From Candidatus Accumulibacter contiguus (lineage in GTDB: Bacteria; Pseudomonadota; Gammaproteobacteria; Burkholderiales; Rhodocyclaceae), in assembly GCF_012940005.1 (NCBI RefSeq), contig NZ_SPMX01000015.1, positions 26,775 to 90,774 on the forward strand: a DNA stretch of 64,000 nt, given 5' to 3'. A program made the position numbers and the translations under genes. Under the pieces are notes generated by a model. It was not told the origin of the DNA and searched no databases. It saw only the letters and a program-made list of their open reading frames with translations. Shown in pieces: positions 1 through 8,314 of the stretch; within the stretch, counting starts at the first letter, position 1, and the number at the start of each line of letters is the position of its first letter.

Positions 1-1504
1 CCAGCAAATCTCCGTTGCCCAGGCTGCTACCAGCCAACCCGCCAACGACCTGCTGGATACCCGCGACCAGCTGGTTCTGGATCTGAACAAGCTGATCAAG
101 GCAAAGACCACGACCAATAGCGATGGCAGTTACAATGTATTCATCGGTAGCGGCCAGCAACTGGTCGCCGGCTCGATCACGATGGATCTCGCGACCATGC
201 GATCGCCGGGCGATCCTTCGCGGCGGGTGGTCGGCCAGGAAAGCGTGACTGGTGACCACGAGATCCCGGAGTCGCTGCTCAGTGGCGGGTCGCTCGGCGG
301 ATTGCTGGCTTTCCGGAGCGAATCGCTCGATCAGGCGAGCAATGAACTGGGCCGCAACGCGGCCTCGTTGGCTCTCACCTTCAATGCGCAGAGCGCTCTT
401 GGGCAGGATCTGCTCGGTCAGTCGCAGATCTCTCCGGCGCCCCCTGCGCTCAGCAGTTTTACACCGGATCTGTTCCTGGTTTCGCCGCCGAAGGTGATTG
501 CGAATACGAACAATCCGCCTGGTAGCCCGACAGTCAGCGCCACTTTTGTCAACCCTCCCCCGTTCAACGGCAACTTCTATACCGATCTCGGGAGCAGCGA
601 TTACCGGCTGAGCGCAGACGCGAGCGGGGTGACGCTGACTCGTCTGTCCGACAACAAGCAATGGAGCGGGGCTGACCTCGGGGTACTCAATACCAATCTG
701 GCAAGCGATCCGCAAGGATTCACGCTGGATCCTTCCCCGACCCTGCTGGAAGGGTCGAGCTATCTCATCCAGCCAACCCGCGACGCTGCCCGTAAGATCA
801 CGGTCAATCCGGCGGTTGTGGCGGACGCCAGTCTGATCACGGCTGCCGGGCCAATCCGCACCTCGACAGGGGCGACCAATACCGGATTGGCCAAGGTCTC
901 GGCAGGCAGTGTCGCAGCAGGCTATGCGACGGCTGTGGCAGGAATGCCGATGTCGCTGGTGTACCAGGGCGGCAAGCTGCAGAACTTTCCGGTGGGTGCG
1001 CAAGTTTCGATCAATGGTGCCGCTCCGGTGGTGATTGCTGCGAGCACGGATGTCGTCCCTTATACGAGCGGGGCGACGATTGCGTTTCTCGACCCGCTTA
1101 CGAGTACGCCCGGTTTCAGTTTTACCCTTACTGGTGTGCCCAACAATGGCGATACCTTTAGCATTGCCAGGAATTCCGGTGCGCTCGCCGATGGGCGTAA
1201 CGCGCTGGTTCTCGCTCAACTCCAGACGCAGCAGACGATGTCCGGGAAATCCTCCTCCTTCCAGGAAGCGTATGCGCAATTGGTCAGCCAGACCGGCAGC
1301 AAGACCAATCAGATACAGGTCAGCGGCGCGGCGCAGCAGGCCCTGCTGACGCAGGCCCAAAACAATCGCGAATCGCTCTCGGGGGTCAATCTCGAAGAGG
1401 AAGCAGCCAATCTGATTCTTTATCAACAGGCCTATCAGGCCGCGGCCAAGGCCCTGCAAATCGGATCCAGTCTTTTCGAGACGATTCTGCAAATGGCGGC
1501 CTAA
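1..1504 (+). CDS. flgK: Flagellar hook-associated protein 1 (FlgK), 5' end outside window
   Basis: FlgK forms the first junction ring between hook and filament, outside the cell. The frame is open from base 2 to the TAA at 1502-1504, so the N-terminal part lies before the window. The first visible residues include ANDLLDTRDQLVLDLNKLI, the typical FlgK segment after the N-terminal coiled coil. The last 40 residues (VNLEEEAANLILYQQAYQAA and on) are the conserved C-terminal helix that packs in the D0 domain. The middle is Ser/Thr/Gly-rich and variable, as usual for the surface-exposed D2/D3 domains. flgL follows after 134 nt, the normal flgK-flgL order. An internal ATG at 182 is only a methionine inside the reading frame. 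Confidence 0.95.
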   Translation, partial: QQISVAQAATSQPANDLLDTRDQLVLDLNKLIKAKTTTNSDGSYNVFIGSGQQLVAGSITMDLATMRSPGDPSRRVVGQESVTGDHEIPESLLSGGSLGGLLAFRSESLDQASNELGRNAASLALTFNAQSALGQDLLGQSQISPAPPALSSFTPDLFLVSPPKVIANTNNPPGSPTVSATFVNPPPFNGNFYTDLGSSDYRLSADASGVTLTRLSDNKQWSGADLGVLNTNLASDPQGFTLDPSPTLLEGSSYLIQPTRDAARKITVNPAVVADASLITAAGPIRTSTGATNTGLAKVSAGSVAAGYATAVAGMPMSLVYQGGKLQNFPVGAQVSINGAAPVVIAASTDVVPYTSGATIAFLDPLTSTPGFSFTLTGVPNNGDTFSIARNSGALADGRNALVLAQLQTQQTMSGKSSSFQEAYAQLVSQTGSKTNQIQVSGAAQQALLTQAQNNRESLSGVNLEEEAANLILYQQAYQAAAKALQIGSSLFETILQMAA

Positions 1505-1550
1505 CGGTCATGACTTTTCCAGGCACCCCCGATCATGAAAGTCATGACCG
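1505..1550. repeat. Perfect 13-bp inverted repeat between flgK and flgL
   Basis: CGGTCATGACTTT (1505-1517) is matched by AAAGTCATGACCG (1538-1550) with a 20-nt loop. It starts directly after the flgK stop codon and is followed by a C/T tract, not a T run, so it is not a textbook Rho-independent terminator. It could stabilise the flgK 3' end or attenuate transcription into flgL. A second, GC-only dyad (CCCCTCCCC at 1568-1576 with GGGGAGGGG at 1585-1593) follows it. Confidence 0.6.
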
Positions 1551-1553
1551 TTT

Positions 1554-1632
1554 CCCTCTCCCCCCAACCCCTCCCCCCGCGAGTGGGGAGGGGAGGTTCG
1601 TGAGTCGCTGATGCGACTTTCACATCAAGGAG
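1554..1632 (+). repeat. Leader repeat element, copy 1 (C-tracts plus hairpin) upstream of flgL
   Basis: C-runs at 1554-1578 are followed by a 21-nt block at 1597-1617 with core CGTGAGTCGCTGA that folds as GTCGC-TGAT-GCGAC. The flgL ribosome-binding site AAGGAG comes next. A second copy with one mismatch in these 21 nt lies on the minus strand at 36590-36610. It is again followed by a CAAGGAG ribosome-binding site and a start codon (amgK), and again preceded by C-runs on the coding strand. Confidence 0.6.
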
Positions 1633-1638
1633 CGTCAT

Positions 1639-2955
1639 ATGCGTATCAGTACCAGTCAAGCCTACAGCACTGGTTTGCGCGGCATCGATCGCGGTCAGAA
1701 TCAGCTCCTCAGGCTGCAGAATCAAATGTCCAGCGGGCGCCGCATGCTGACTTCGGCGGATGATCCTGTCGCCGCCGCCAGAGCACTGTCCGTTTCGCAA
1801 TCCAGGGACGTCGGCGTCCAATACGCGCGTAACCAGAGTGACGCGACCGCGCGGCTTGGTCTGGTCGACAGCCAGCTCGCCGCCTTGACCGATCTGCTGC
1901 AGAGCGCTCGTGAGCGGGTCATTCAGGCGGGCAATACGGTCCTGTCCGACAGCGATCGCCAGGCCATCGCCATTGATCTGGAGGCGAGCTTTGACGGGAT
2001 GCTCGGGCTTGCCAATAGTCGTGGTGCCGAAGGCGATTACCTGTTTTCAGGGTACCAGGGGGCAACGATCCCGTTTGCCGGCAGTGCGACCTCATCGGTT
2101 ACTTACGCAGGTGATGATGGCCAGCGTCTGCTGCAGGTGAGTTCGACTCAACAGATGCCGATCAATGTCGCTGGCAGCGATTTGTTCATGAATATCCGGG
2201 AAGGCAATGGCACCTTTTCGACGGCAGCCACTGGCGGCGGAGGTTTTTCCAACCAGGGTTCAGGGATCATTGAACCGGGTTCGGTGCTCGATCTCCAGAA
2301 ATGGCAAAGTGCCTTGAATTCCGGTTTCCCCTGGCAAGGGACGGGAAATTTCTCGCTACAGCTGCAGTTCTCCTCGGTCGCAGGCGTCACCAGTTACCAG
2401 TTGTTCGATGCTTCGACGCCAGACTCGTCAGGTACGGCCTTGCCTGCCAAGGCAGTCAGCGCGGTGCTGCCCTTTGTTTCGGGACAGGCCATTCCTCTGG
2501 TCACCACCATCCCGGCCGTTGACTTCGGCGCACAGGTGGTGATCAATGGTGTGCCTGCTGCCGGTGATACCTTCACGATCAAGCCAAGCGTCAACAAGAG
2601 CGTTTTTCAGACCATGCAGGAGCTGATCGGCCTGCTGCGTTCGCCGCTGCAGACGTCGGGAACGACAAGAACCGACTTCTCCAGCCAGTTGCAGGGGCAC
2701 CTCAGCAATCTCGATCAGGTGCTGGTCAATGTCAGCCGCGTGCATACGACCGTGGGTGGGTACCTGCAGGAACTGGACGGCCTGAGCAGCAACTCCGAAG
2801 CGCTGGATATTCAGTATGCGCAGACCTTGTCGGACCTCCAGGATCTGGATTATGCGAAGGCGATCACCGATTTCACGATGCAGCAGGTCAGCCTGGAAGC
2901 CGCGCAGAAGTCTTTTGTACAGATCAGCGGTCTGAGCCTTTTCAAGTACCTTTGA
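1639..2955 (+). CDS. flgL: Flagellar hook-filament junction protein 3 (FlgL)
   Basis: FlgL is the second junction protein, on which the flagellin filament is assembled. The N-terminus (MRISTSQAYSTGLRGIDRGQ, then the LQNQMSSGRRMLTSADDP region) is the flagellin-like D0/D1 helix. The C-terminal 60 residues (DIQYAQTLSDLQDLDYAKAI, then FTMQQVSLEAAQKSF) form the partner helix. At 438 residues it is longer than the roughly 317-residue enteric FlgL; the extra length is a variable central domain at about residues 180-330. The start is well supported by AAGGAG seven nt before the ATG. It is probably cotranscribed with flgK, although hairpin-forming sequence lies between them. Confidence 0.95.
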   Translation: MRISTSQAYSTGLRGIDRGQNQLLRLQNQMSSGRRMLTSADDPVAAARALSVSQSRDVGVQYARNQSDATARLGLVDSQLAALTDLLQSARERVIQAGNTVLSDSDRQAIAIDLEASFDGMLGLANSRGAEGDYLFSGYQGATIPFAGSATSSVTYAGDDGQRLLQVSSTQQMPINVAGSDLFMNIREGNGTFSTAATGGGGFSNQGSGIIEPGSVLDLQKWQSALNSGFPWQGTGNFSLQLQFSSVAGVTSYQLFDASTPDSSGTALPAKAVSAVLPFVSGQAIPLVTTIPAVDFGAQVVINGVPAAGDTFTIKPSVNKSVFQTMQELIGLLRSPLQTSGTTRTDFSSQLQGHLSNLDQVLVNVSRVHTTVGGYLQELDGLSSNSEALDIQYAQTLSDLQDLDYAKAITDFTMQQVSLEAAQKSFVQISGLSLFKYL

Positions 2956-2966
2956 TCGGCAAAGAC

Positions 2967-3509
2967 ATGAGCATGCGTGTGCCTGCAGGTTTCTTGCTGC
3001 TCATCCTGCTGAGTGGCTGTGGAAACGTCGATTGGTACTTGCGGCCGCGTCCAGACAGCAGCCATGTGTCTGACTATTCCTTCAAAGAATCGCAGAATCC
3101 GATGCCGAGCGTGGAGCCACTCCGGGCCGCCGTAATCGCCGGAGCGGTCGGTTATTCGGTCAAGGAATATGCGGGCAATGCCGCTTATCTGGGGCTGGCC
3201 GTTGCTGCTGCGGTTGCCGCCTATGCCATCTACGATCCTCTGGCACCCAACTGGACGATTGAGGAGAGGATGCTTGATGCCGACACCTACCGTATCTCGA
3301 TGCGCGCCAAGAGCTTTCGCACCGGTGGCGATGGGGAATCCGGATTGATTTTCAAGCGGCGGGCACTGCAGCTGCAGCGCGAACGAGGTGTTCCCGCGTA
3401 CCGTATCCTCGACTACTCGGAAGGGATCGACTCGAGTACGCCTTTCACGCACCGTTTCGCGGAAGGCGTGATTCAGCTGGTCCGCGCCGATCCTCCGAAA
3501 ACGCCTTGA
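2967..3509 (+). CDS. Small predicted lipoprotein, unknown function
   Basis: The N-terminus has a short hydrophobic signal ending in LLSGC, a convincing lipobox with the Cys about 17-18 residues from the chosen ATG, so an outer- or inner-membrane lipoprotein is expected. After a polar stretch there is a hydrophobic segment (AAYLGLAVAAAVAAYAIY) that could be a membrane helix. The C-terminal part (DTYRISMRAKSFRTGG and on, with RRALQLQRERG) faintly resembles the small lipoproteins annotated as CC0125/CC1285 family; that is an impression only. The frame also opens at a TTG (2952) overlapping the flgL stop, but ATG 2967 gives a normal signal peptide. It may be cotranscribed with flgL; nothing ties it to the flagellum otherwise. 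Confidence 0.7.
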   Translation: MSMRVPAGFLLLILLSGCGNVDWYLRPRPDSSHVSDYSFKESQNPMPSVEPLRAAVIAGAVGYSVKEYAGNAAYLGLAVAAAVAAYAIYDPLAPNWTIEERMLDADTYRISMRAKSFRTGGDGESGLIFKRRALQLQRERGVPAYRILDYSEGIDSSTPFTHRFAEGVIQLVRADPPKTP

Positions 3510-3564
3510 GCGTCATCCCTATACCCATGGCAAGTGTCGGGTCGGCGCGTGACCCGCTGCCCGA

Positions 3565-4116
3565 CTACCAGGAACGCACCCTGCCGGTGTCGAGGTGAAC
3601 GAACTGGTCGTGCGGATAGAAGCCGACTCCGCCGGCACCCTGGGAGATCGCGGCGTCGCGCAGATCGACCAGGGGAACGCCGGCAAGGCGGAGATCGATG
3701 GCCTTGCCCTGCATGTGCAGGCTCTGCTTCGCCACTCCACCGCTGCCGGTGCTGCGCAACCTGGCGTTGGTCTGGGCGCAACGGTAGCCGGAAATGATCT
3801 GGAAAGGCTGCTCGCAGTCCAGCTCTTGCCGGAGCTGGAAAAGCAGGTCGAACAATTGCGGGTCGATGCTGCCGATTTCACCCGAGTAATGGTCCCGCAG
3901 AAAAAAGTTGAGACGCTGCAGCCCCTCGGGAAGATAGCGATCACCGATGGCAAATACGACAGAGAGGCGTTCGCCGGTATGGGTGTGATCAAACTCGAGG
4001 CGGCGCGCATTCGGCAGGGCTGCCAGTGCAGGCTTTGCCAGCGGCAGTGCGGCGCCGGCGATGACCAGACGAGCGGCGTGAGCGAGAAACAGGCGACGTG
4101 CGTGAGGCTTCGGCAT
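3565..4116 (-). CDS. YcbK/MepK-type peptidoglycan endopeptidase (DUF882, M15 family)
   Basis: 183 residues with an N-terminal export signal (ARRLFLAHAARLVIAGAALP, then cleavage after ALA) and a DUF882/peptidase M15 domain. Visible family features are QIISGYRCAQTNARL, SLHMQGKAIDLR (zinc-ligand His and Asp) and the C-terminal DQFVHLDTGRVRSW (second His). In enterobacteria MepK cleaves DAP-DAP (3-3) crosslinks. The gene immediately upstream on the same strand encodes a YcbB-type L,D-transpeptidase, the enzyme that makes 3-3 crosslinks, as with E. coli ycbB-ycbK. The two probably form an operon with an 18-nt gap. Substrate specificity is inferred from family and neighbourhood. Confidence 0.9.
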   Translation of the reverse strand: MPKPHARRLFLAHAARLVIAGAALPLAKPALAALPNARRLEFDHTHTGERLSVVFAIGDRYLPEGLQRLNFFLRDHYSGEIGSIDPQLFDLLFQLRQELDCEQPFQIISGYRCAQTNARLRSTGSGGVAKQSLHMQGKAIDLRLAGVPLVDLRDAAISQGAGGVGFYPHDQFVHLDTGRVRSW

Positions 4117-4134
4117 GACTGCTCCTTGGCAAGG

Positions 4135-5758
4135 CTAACGGGTTGATTCAGCGGCAATGTTGATGGTGTGGGAAGGCCGGAAGGCGAGCCGGTTCTGGCG
4201 CAGGACAGCGTCAAGAAGCGGGTCCTGCCGGTAGATGTCGGGGAAAAAATACACCCGCCCATCCCGGACGACTGCCGTGTGGTAGGCGATGACCACAGGC
4301 AATTCTTCCTGCAGGCGGATGGTCGTGGATTTGCCTTTGCGCATCGCCTGCACGATGCGCGCTTCGCTCCATTCCGGTGCATCGGCGAGGACGAATTTCG
4401 CCAGCGCCACTGGCGCCTCGACGCGAATGCAGCCGTGACTGAAATCGCGCCGGTCGCGTTTGAAGAGTTGTGGTGTCGGTGTGTGATGAAGATAGATGTT
4501 GTCCTTGTTGGGAAACACGAATTTGATATCGCCGAGGGCATTGCCTGCCCCGGGTTTCTGACGGATGCGCATCTGGCCGCGTTGCACTGCGTCGAGATTG
4601 GCCCCGGAAAAGCCGCTGATGACGCGGCCTTCGCTGTCGACGAATTCGAAGCCCTGTCGGTCGAAATAGCCTGGATCGCTGCGCAGCCTGGGCAAGGTTT
4701 CGCTCCTGGCGATCGATGGTGGGACGTTCCAGTAGGGGCTGAACTCGATGAAGCGCATTTCGGCATCAAAAAGCGGGGTCGGGGACTTGCGTGCCGTACC
4801 GACGATGACCTTCATCGCGGTCTTGATCTCGATCCTGCCGTCACGGACATGATATCCACTCAGCATGAACTCCGGAAGGTTGACCACGATCGTACGCGGC
4901 GCTGACAGCAGCGGCGTCCAGCGCAGCCGTTCGAGCGCCAGTTCGAGCTGGCGGGCGCGGCTTGCCGGCGGCACATGCAGTAACCCGAAGGTATCTTTTC
5001 CGAGCACGCCGTCGGGCACCATCGCCATGCCGTTCCTGAAATGCCTGCACGCCTTCGACGATGGCTCCCTCGTAGCGTGCTGGCGGCACGATGTCGGCGC
5101 GCAGGTCTCCGAGTAATTCGAGTCGCTGCCACAGGTCCGCAATGCCGGCGTATTTTTCGCCGGGCCTCAGTTTGCCCTTGGGCAGCGCTGGCAGATCCTG
5201 TTGCCAGGCGGGATGGCCGGCCAGTTCGCGGTAGCGGGCAAGCGCCTCCCGCAAAGCAACGTACTGCGGCAGGGCGGGCGCCACGCTGCGGGCAGCTTCG
5301 GCGAGACGGTCATCGGTGATCGCCGAAGTCAGCAAGAAATCGACGTCGAAAGCTCCAGCTGCCTGGCTATAGTTTGCGCCAAGCTGATGCGGATCGACGC
5401 GCCCGAAGTGCAGGTCGGTGAGAAAGCGCCGCATCGCCGCAGTCAGGGCGAGATCGATCCTGGCGACCTGATCTTCTGCCAGTGCCTGTCCGCTGATTGC
5501 ATTTTCGATGGCCATTCGCAGCCAATCGGTGTTGTAGTCCTGTGCTTCCAGACCGTCCGCATCTGCCTCGGCAAGCAGCTCCACGGCCTGCTGGGCAGCA
5601 AGCGTTGGGCGCTCTGCAGCGAACCATAGCGGCGCCTCGGTCGCGAAAGAGAGACTACTCGCCACCGTCAGCCCGATGGCCAGGCGGATTGCCGGAAAAT
5701 GCCAGTCTCGAAAGCGGCGGACAGGTGTTGTGGGGAAGAGCGGCGAACGGGAAGGCAT
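4135..5758 (-). pseudogene. ldtD: L,D-transpeptidase of the LdtD/YcbB type, interrupted by one frameshift
   Basis: The N-terminal part reads from ATG 5758 (signal-like hydrophobic segment, then a YcbB scaffold domain) up to VQAFQERHG of the peptidoglycan-binding domain. The reading then has to move one base to continue as VPDGVLGKDTFGLL and the YkuD catalytic domain, which ends at 4135. The active-site motif SHGCIRVE with an upstream conserved His is intact. The break lies at about 5022-5045 and fits one inserted base; corrected length is about 540 residues. The protein would build 3-3 crosslinks in the periplasm. Because both halves are otherwise perfectly conserved, a sequencing error is as likely as a real null allele. 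It lies directly upstream of the MepK-like gene. Confidence 0.85.
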
Positions 5759-5905
5759 AAGGAAGCCAGGAATGTTGCGGACTGCGCATTATCCATCATC
5801 AACGGATCGTACTGGGTGTTGCAGGTGGATTCGGCCAATCCGGACGGCCATTGTAGACTGCATCCACTGCTGGTGATGAGCCCCGGCAACTTGCTTGGTG
5901 GAGCG

Positions 5906-5911
5906 TATAAT
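5906..5911 (+). promoter_or_regulatory. Consensus -10 box of rnpB
   Basis: TATAAT lies 7 nt before the predicted 5' end of RNase P RNA. No convincing -35 hexamer is present at 16-18 nt spacing, so the box was chosen by its position relative to the RNA. Confidence 0.65.
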
Positions 5912-5918
5912 CCGCATG

Positions 5919-6285
5919 GGAAGTCGGTCAGGCAGCCGCTGGGCAATAGGTGCAAACCTTGAGCCGAGAGGAAAGTCCGGGCTCCGCAGAGCAGGATGCC
6001 GGTTAACGACCGGGCACCGTGAGGTGACGGAAAGTGCCACAGAAATCAAACCGCCGATGTTCTCGCGCATGTGGGAGCAGGCAAGGGTGAAACGGCGAGG
6101 TAAGAGCTCACCGCGGCCGTGGTAACACGGACGGCACGGTAAACCCCATCCGGAGCAAGGCCAAATAGGGAAGCATGGGCGTGGCTCGCGCTGCTTCCGG
6201 GTAGGCTGCTTGAGCGTGCTGGTAACAGTACGTCTAGAGGAATGGCTGTCCACGACAGAACCCGGCTTATCGACCGGCTTCCCAC
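5919..6285 (+). ncRNA. rnpB: RNase P RNA, bacterial class A
   Basis: Catalytic RNA of RNase P, which trims the 5' leader of tRNA precursors. The hallmark conserved blocks are present in order: GAGGAAAGTCCGGGC at 5968-5982 (P4 5' strand region), the TAGGGAAGCATGGGC-like block near 6167-6182, AGAGGAATGGCTGTC near 6235-6250 and ACAGAACCCGGCTTA at 6255-6269. The ends pair: GAAGTCGGTCAGG near 5920 with the CGACCGGCTTC region ending about 6283, forming helix P1. At roughly 367 nt it is a normal size for a betaproteobacterial A-type RNA. The ends are estimated from P1 pairing, not mapped. Confidence 0.95.
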
Positions 6286-6568
6286 TTTCCTACTGTTCCA
6301 CCTTTCCGGCATGGCGGGCAGCGATCGCTGTCCCTGCTCCAGTGTTCGCTCGCATGTTGCATCGCTGCCAAATGTTCGCTTCCATCTCGTCGTTTGTACC
6401 AACACTTAGGAAGCAATCTTGAGAAATTACTTTAAGTGTGGTGATTGCAGCATTGTTTTATAGCAAGTAATCTCCTTTCTAACTACCTCAAAAGTCGCTC
6501 ATAAGTCCTTGTAGCCATTGAGAAATGTAAAGCTGTACCTCTTGCTTTAGGCGAGTCCTTAACTTAAA
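6286..6568. other. Intergenic region between rnpB and the mraZ operator
   Basis: No credible gene. From about 6400 to 6560 the sequence is markedly more AT-rich than its surroundings and probably holds the dcw operon promoter. TTGCAG near 6446 followed after 17 nt by TAATCT is one weak sigma-70 candidate. No clear terminator hairpin was found after rnpB. Confidence 0.5.
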
Positions 6569-6594
6569 GTGGGAGTAAGTGGCGAAAAGTGGGA
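6569..6594 (+). promoter_or_regulatory. MraZ operator (three direct repeats)
   Basis: Three TGGG-type repeats start at 6570 (TGGGA), 6580 (TGGCG) and 6590 (TGGGA), exactly 10 bp apart, just upstream of mraZ. MraZ is known to bind several TGGGN repeats separated by 5 bp ahead of its own operon, so autoregulation of the dcw cluster is expected. The middle repeat has one change from consensus. Confidence 0.85.
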
Positions 6595-6634
6595 AAATGT
6601 CGGTTTTGATGGGCGGACAGCAAGGGTTGGTTTG

Positions 6635-7081
6635 ATGTTTCAGGGTGCGGCAGCGTTAAGTCTTGATGCCAAGGGCAGGCTCGCCATTCCGGCGCGTCAC
6701 CGGGAGGCGCTTGCGTCTGCTGCCAGCGGCCGACTGGTCCTGACCGCCCACCCGCACCGCTGCCTGCTGCTCTATCCCGAACCTGCGTGGGAACCGATCC
6801 GCGACAAGGTGTTGTCGGCTTCGAGTTTCAATCTGCAGGCAGCGGCCATCAAGCGTCTGTTGGTGGGTAACGCCCGCGAGGAAAGCATGGATGCTGCCGG
6901 TCGCCTGTTGATCGCGCCCGAACTGCGCCAGTTTGCACAACTCGAGAAGCAGGTCTGGCTCGTTGGCCAGGGGAGCCATTTCGAAATCTGGTCGGACGCG
7001 GGCTGGCAAAAGCAACAGGAGGCTGTTTTCGCTCTTGGCGATCAGTTCCTGCCTCCCGGTCTCGAAGATCTGGCGCTGTGA
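6635..7081 (+). CDS. mraZ: Transcriptional regulator MraZ
   Basis: 148 residues; two tandem SpoVT/AbrB-like swapped-hairpin domains are visible: [20 protein letters not shown] at the start and [20 protein letters not shown] near residue 85, each with the D-x-x-GR-hyphobic-x-x-P signature. MraZ forms a ring and binds the repeat array just upstream (6570-6594), repressing the division cluster. ATG 6635 is preferred over a GTG at 6569 because the longer form would begin inside the operator and add 22 residues that match no MraZ. It is the first gene of the dcw operon and overlaps rsmH by 4 nt. Confidence 0.95.
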   Translation: MFQGAAALSLDAKGRLAIPARHREALASAASGRLVLTAHPHRCLLLYPEPAWEPIRDKVLSASSFNLQAAAIKRLLVGNAREESMDAAGRLLIAPELRQFAQLEKQVWLVGQGSHFEIWSDAGWQKQQEAVFALGDQFLPPGLEDLAL

Positions 7082-8034
7082 GCGCGCCATTGCAGCATCA
7101 AACCGTTCTGCTGCGGGAGGCGGTTGAAGCTCTGGAGATCAAGCCCGCAGGAACCTACGTCGACGGCACCTTCGGTCGGGGTGGCCATACGCGAGCAATT
7201 CTCGAACGACTCGGGCCGAACGGTCGTCTGTTGGCACTCGATCGTGATCCGCAGGCGGTGGAACTGGCCCGCGCAATCCAGGATCGGCGCTTGCTCGTCA
7301 TGCATCGCCGTTTCGCCGATCTGGTCGATGCCTTACGGCAGGCAGGTGTTGCAGTAGAGAAGGGCGTCGATGGCGTGCTTCTCGATATCGGGGTCTCTTC
7401 GCCGCAACTGGATGAGGGAGCACGCGGTTTCAGTTTTCGCTACGACGCGCCGCTCGATATGCGGATGGATACGACACAAGGTGAGACCGCCGCACAGTGG
7501 CTGCTACGGGCCAGTGTGCAGGAGATCACGGAGGTCATAAGGAATTATGGTGAAGAACGGTTTGCTTTCCAGATTGCAAAGAAGATTGTGGCTGCTCGGG
7601 GAGAGCGGCCGCTTACAACCACGGGGGAACTTGCCGCCCTTGTACGCGCGGCCGTGTGGACCCGCGAGCCCGGGCAGGACGCGGCGACGCGTACCTTTCA
7701 AGCTCTACGGATTCATATCAATCAAGAACTCCAGCAACTCGCGCTAGTCCTGCCCGAGACCATGACCGTCTTGAAACAAGGAGGGCGCCTGGTGGTGATC
7801 AGTTTCCACTCGCTCGAAGACCGGATCGTCAAGCGCTTCATGCGTGAGCAGGCGGCGCCTGACTGCTTGCCCAGGAAGCTGCCCTTGCGTGCCAATGAAC
7901 TGCCGCAGCCAGGACTTCGCCTGATTGGCAAGCCGCGTCGAGCGAGTGCTGCGGAAGTCACTGCGAACCCACGGGCGCGCAGTGCGGTGATGCGCGTCGC
8001 CGAGAAACTGGCCAGGGCCAGGGAGGCCGCCTGA
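7078..8034 (+). CDS. rsmH: 16S rRNA (cytosine1402-N4)-methyltransferase RsmH
   Basis: 318 residues. Starts with GTG in a GTGA overlap with the mraZ stop. Conserved features: [14 protein letters not shown] and [16 protein letters not shown] (SAM-binding loop), the [11 protein letters not shown] acidic segment, [17 protein letters not shown] (catalytic region), and [20 protein letters not shown] near residue 240. The enzyme methylates N4 of C1402 in the ribosomal P site; it is cytoplasmic and not directly a cell-wall enzyme, but is nearly always second in dcw clusters. No anomaly seen. Confidence 0.97.
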   Translation: MSAPLQHQTVLLREAVEALEIKPAGTYVDGTFGRGGHTRAILERLGPNGRLLALDRDPQAVELARAIQDRRLLVMHRRFADLVDALRQAGVAVEKGVDGVLLDIGVSSPQLDEGARGFSFRYDAPLDMRMDTTQGETAAQWLLRASVQEITEVIRNYGEERFAFQIAKKIVAARGERPLTTTGELAALVRAAVWTREPGQDAATRTFQALRIHINQELQQLALVLPETMTVLKQGGRLVVISFHSLEDRIVKRFMREQAAPDCLPRKLPLRANELPQPGLRLIGKPRRASAAEVTANPRARSAVMRVAEKLARAREAA

Positions 8035-8035
8035 A

Positions 8036-8314
8036 ATGGTTCGCCTGAATATTTTCCTGTTGCTGGCGGTGGTGATCTGCAGCCTGGCCGTAGTGACTTC
8101 ACAGCACAAGGCGCGCAAGATTTTTCAGGCGCTTGAGGCCGAGCAGGAGCATGCGCGGCAACTCGAGGTCGAGTTCGGGCAGTTGCAACTGGAACTCTCG
8201 ACCTGGGGAACGGCGCCACGAATCGAGAAAATTGCTCGCGAGAAGCTGAAGATGCGTGCGCCGGAAACGGGCCACGTGATCACCGCAATCCCCACCGGAG
8301 GCTTGCCGCAATGA
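8036..8314 (+). CDS. ftsL: Cell division protein FtsL
   Basis: 92 residues: a single N-terminal membrane helix (LNIFLLLAVVICSLAVVTSQ) followed by a coiled-coil periplasmic region (KIFQALEAEQEHARQLEVEF and on) and a conserved end around IEKIAREKLKMRAPE. FtsL forms the FtsQLB subcomplex that activates FtsWI septal synthesis. Start one base after the rsmH stop; the end overlaps ftsI by 4 nt (ATGA). Assignment rests on position, topology and length, since FtsL sequence is poorly conserved. Confidence 0.92.
   Translation: MVRLNIFLLLAVVICSLAVVTSQHKARKIFQALEAEQEHARQLEVEFGQLQLELSTWGTAPRIEKIAREKLKMRAPETGHVITAIPTGGLPQ

Noticed and set aside
3519..4769. 416-codon minus-strand frame over the MepK and L,D-transpeptidase genes
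   Set aside because: It is an out-of-frame reading of two genes with clear catalytic motifs; its translation is Ser/Arg-rich and matches nothing.
6569..6634. Longer MraZ beginning at GTG 6569
   Set aside because: The extension lies in the MraZ operator repeats and MraZ proteins start at the MFQGA position.
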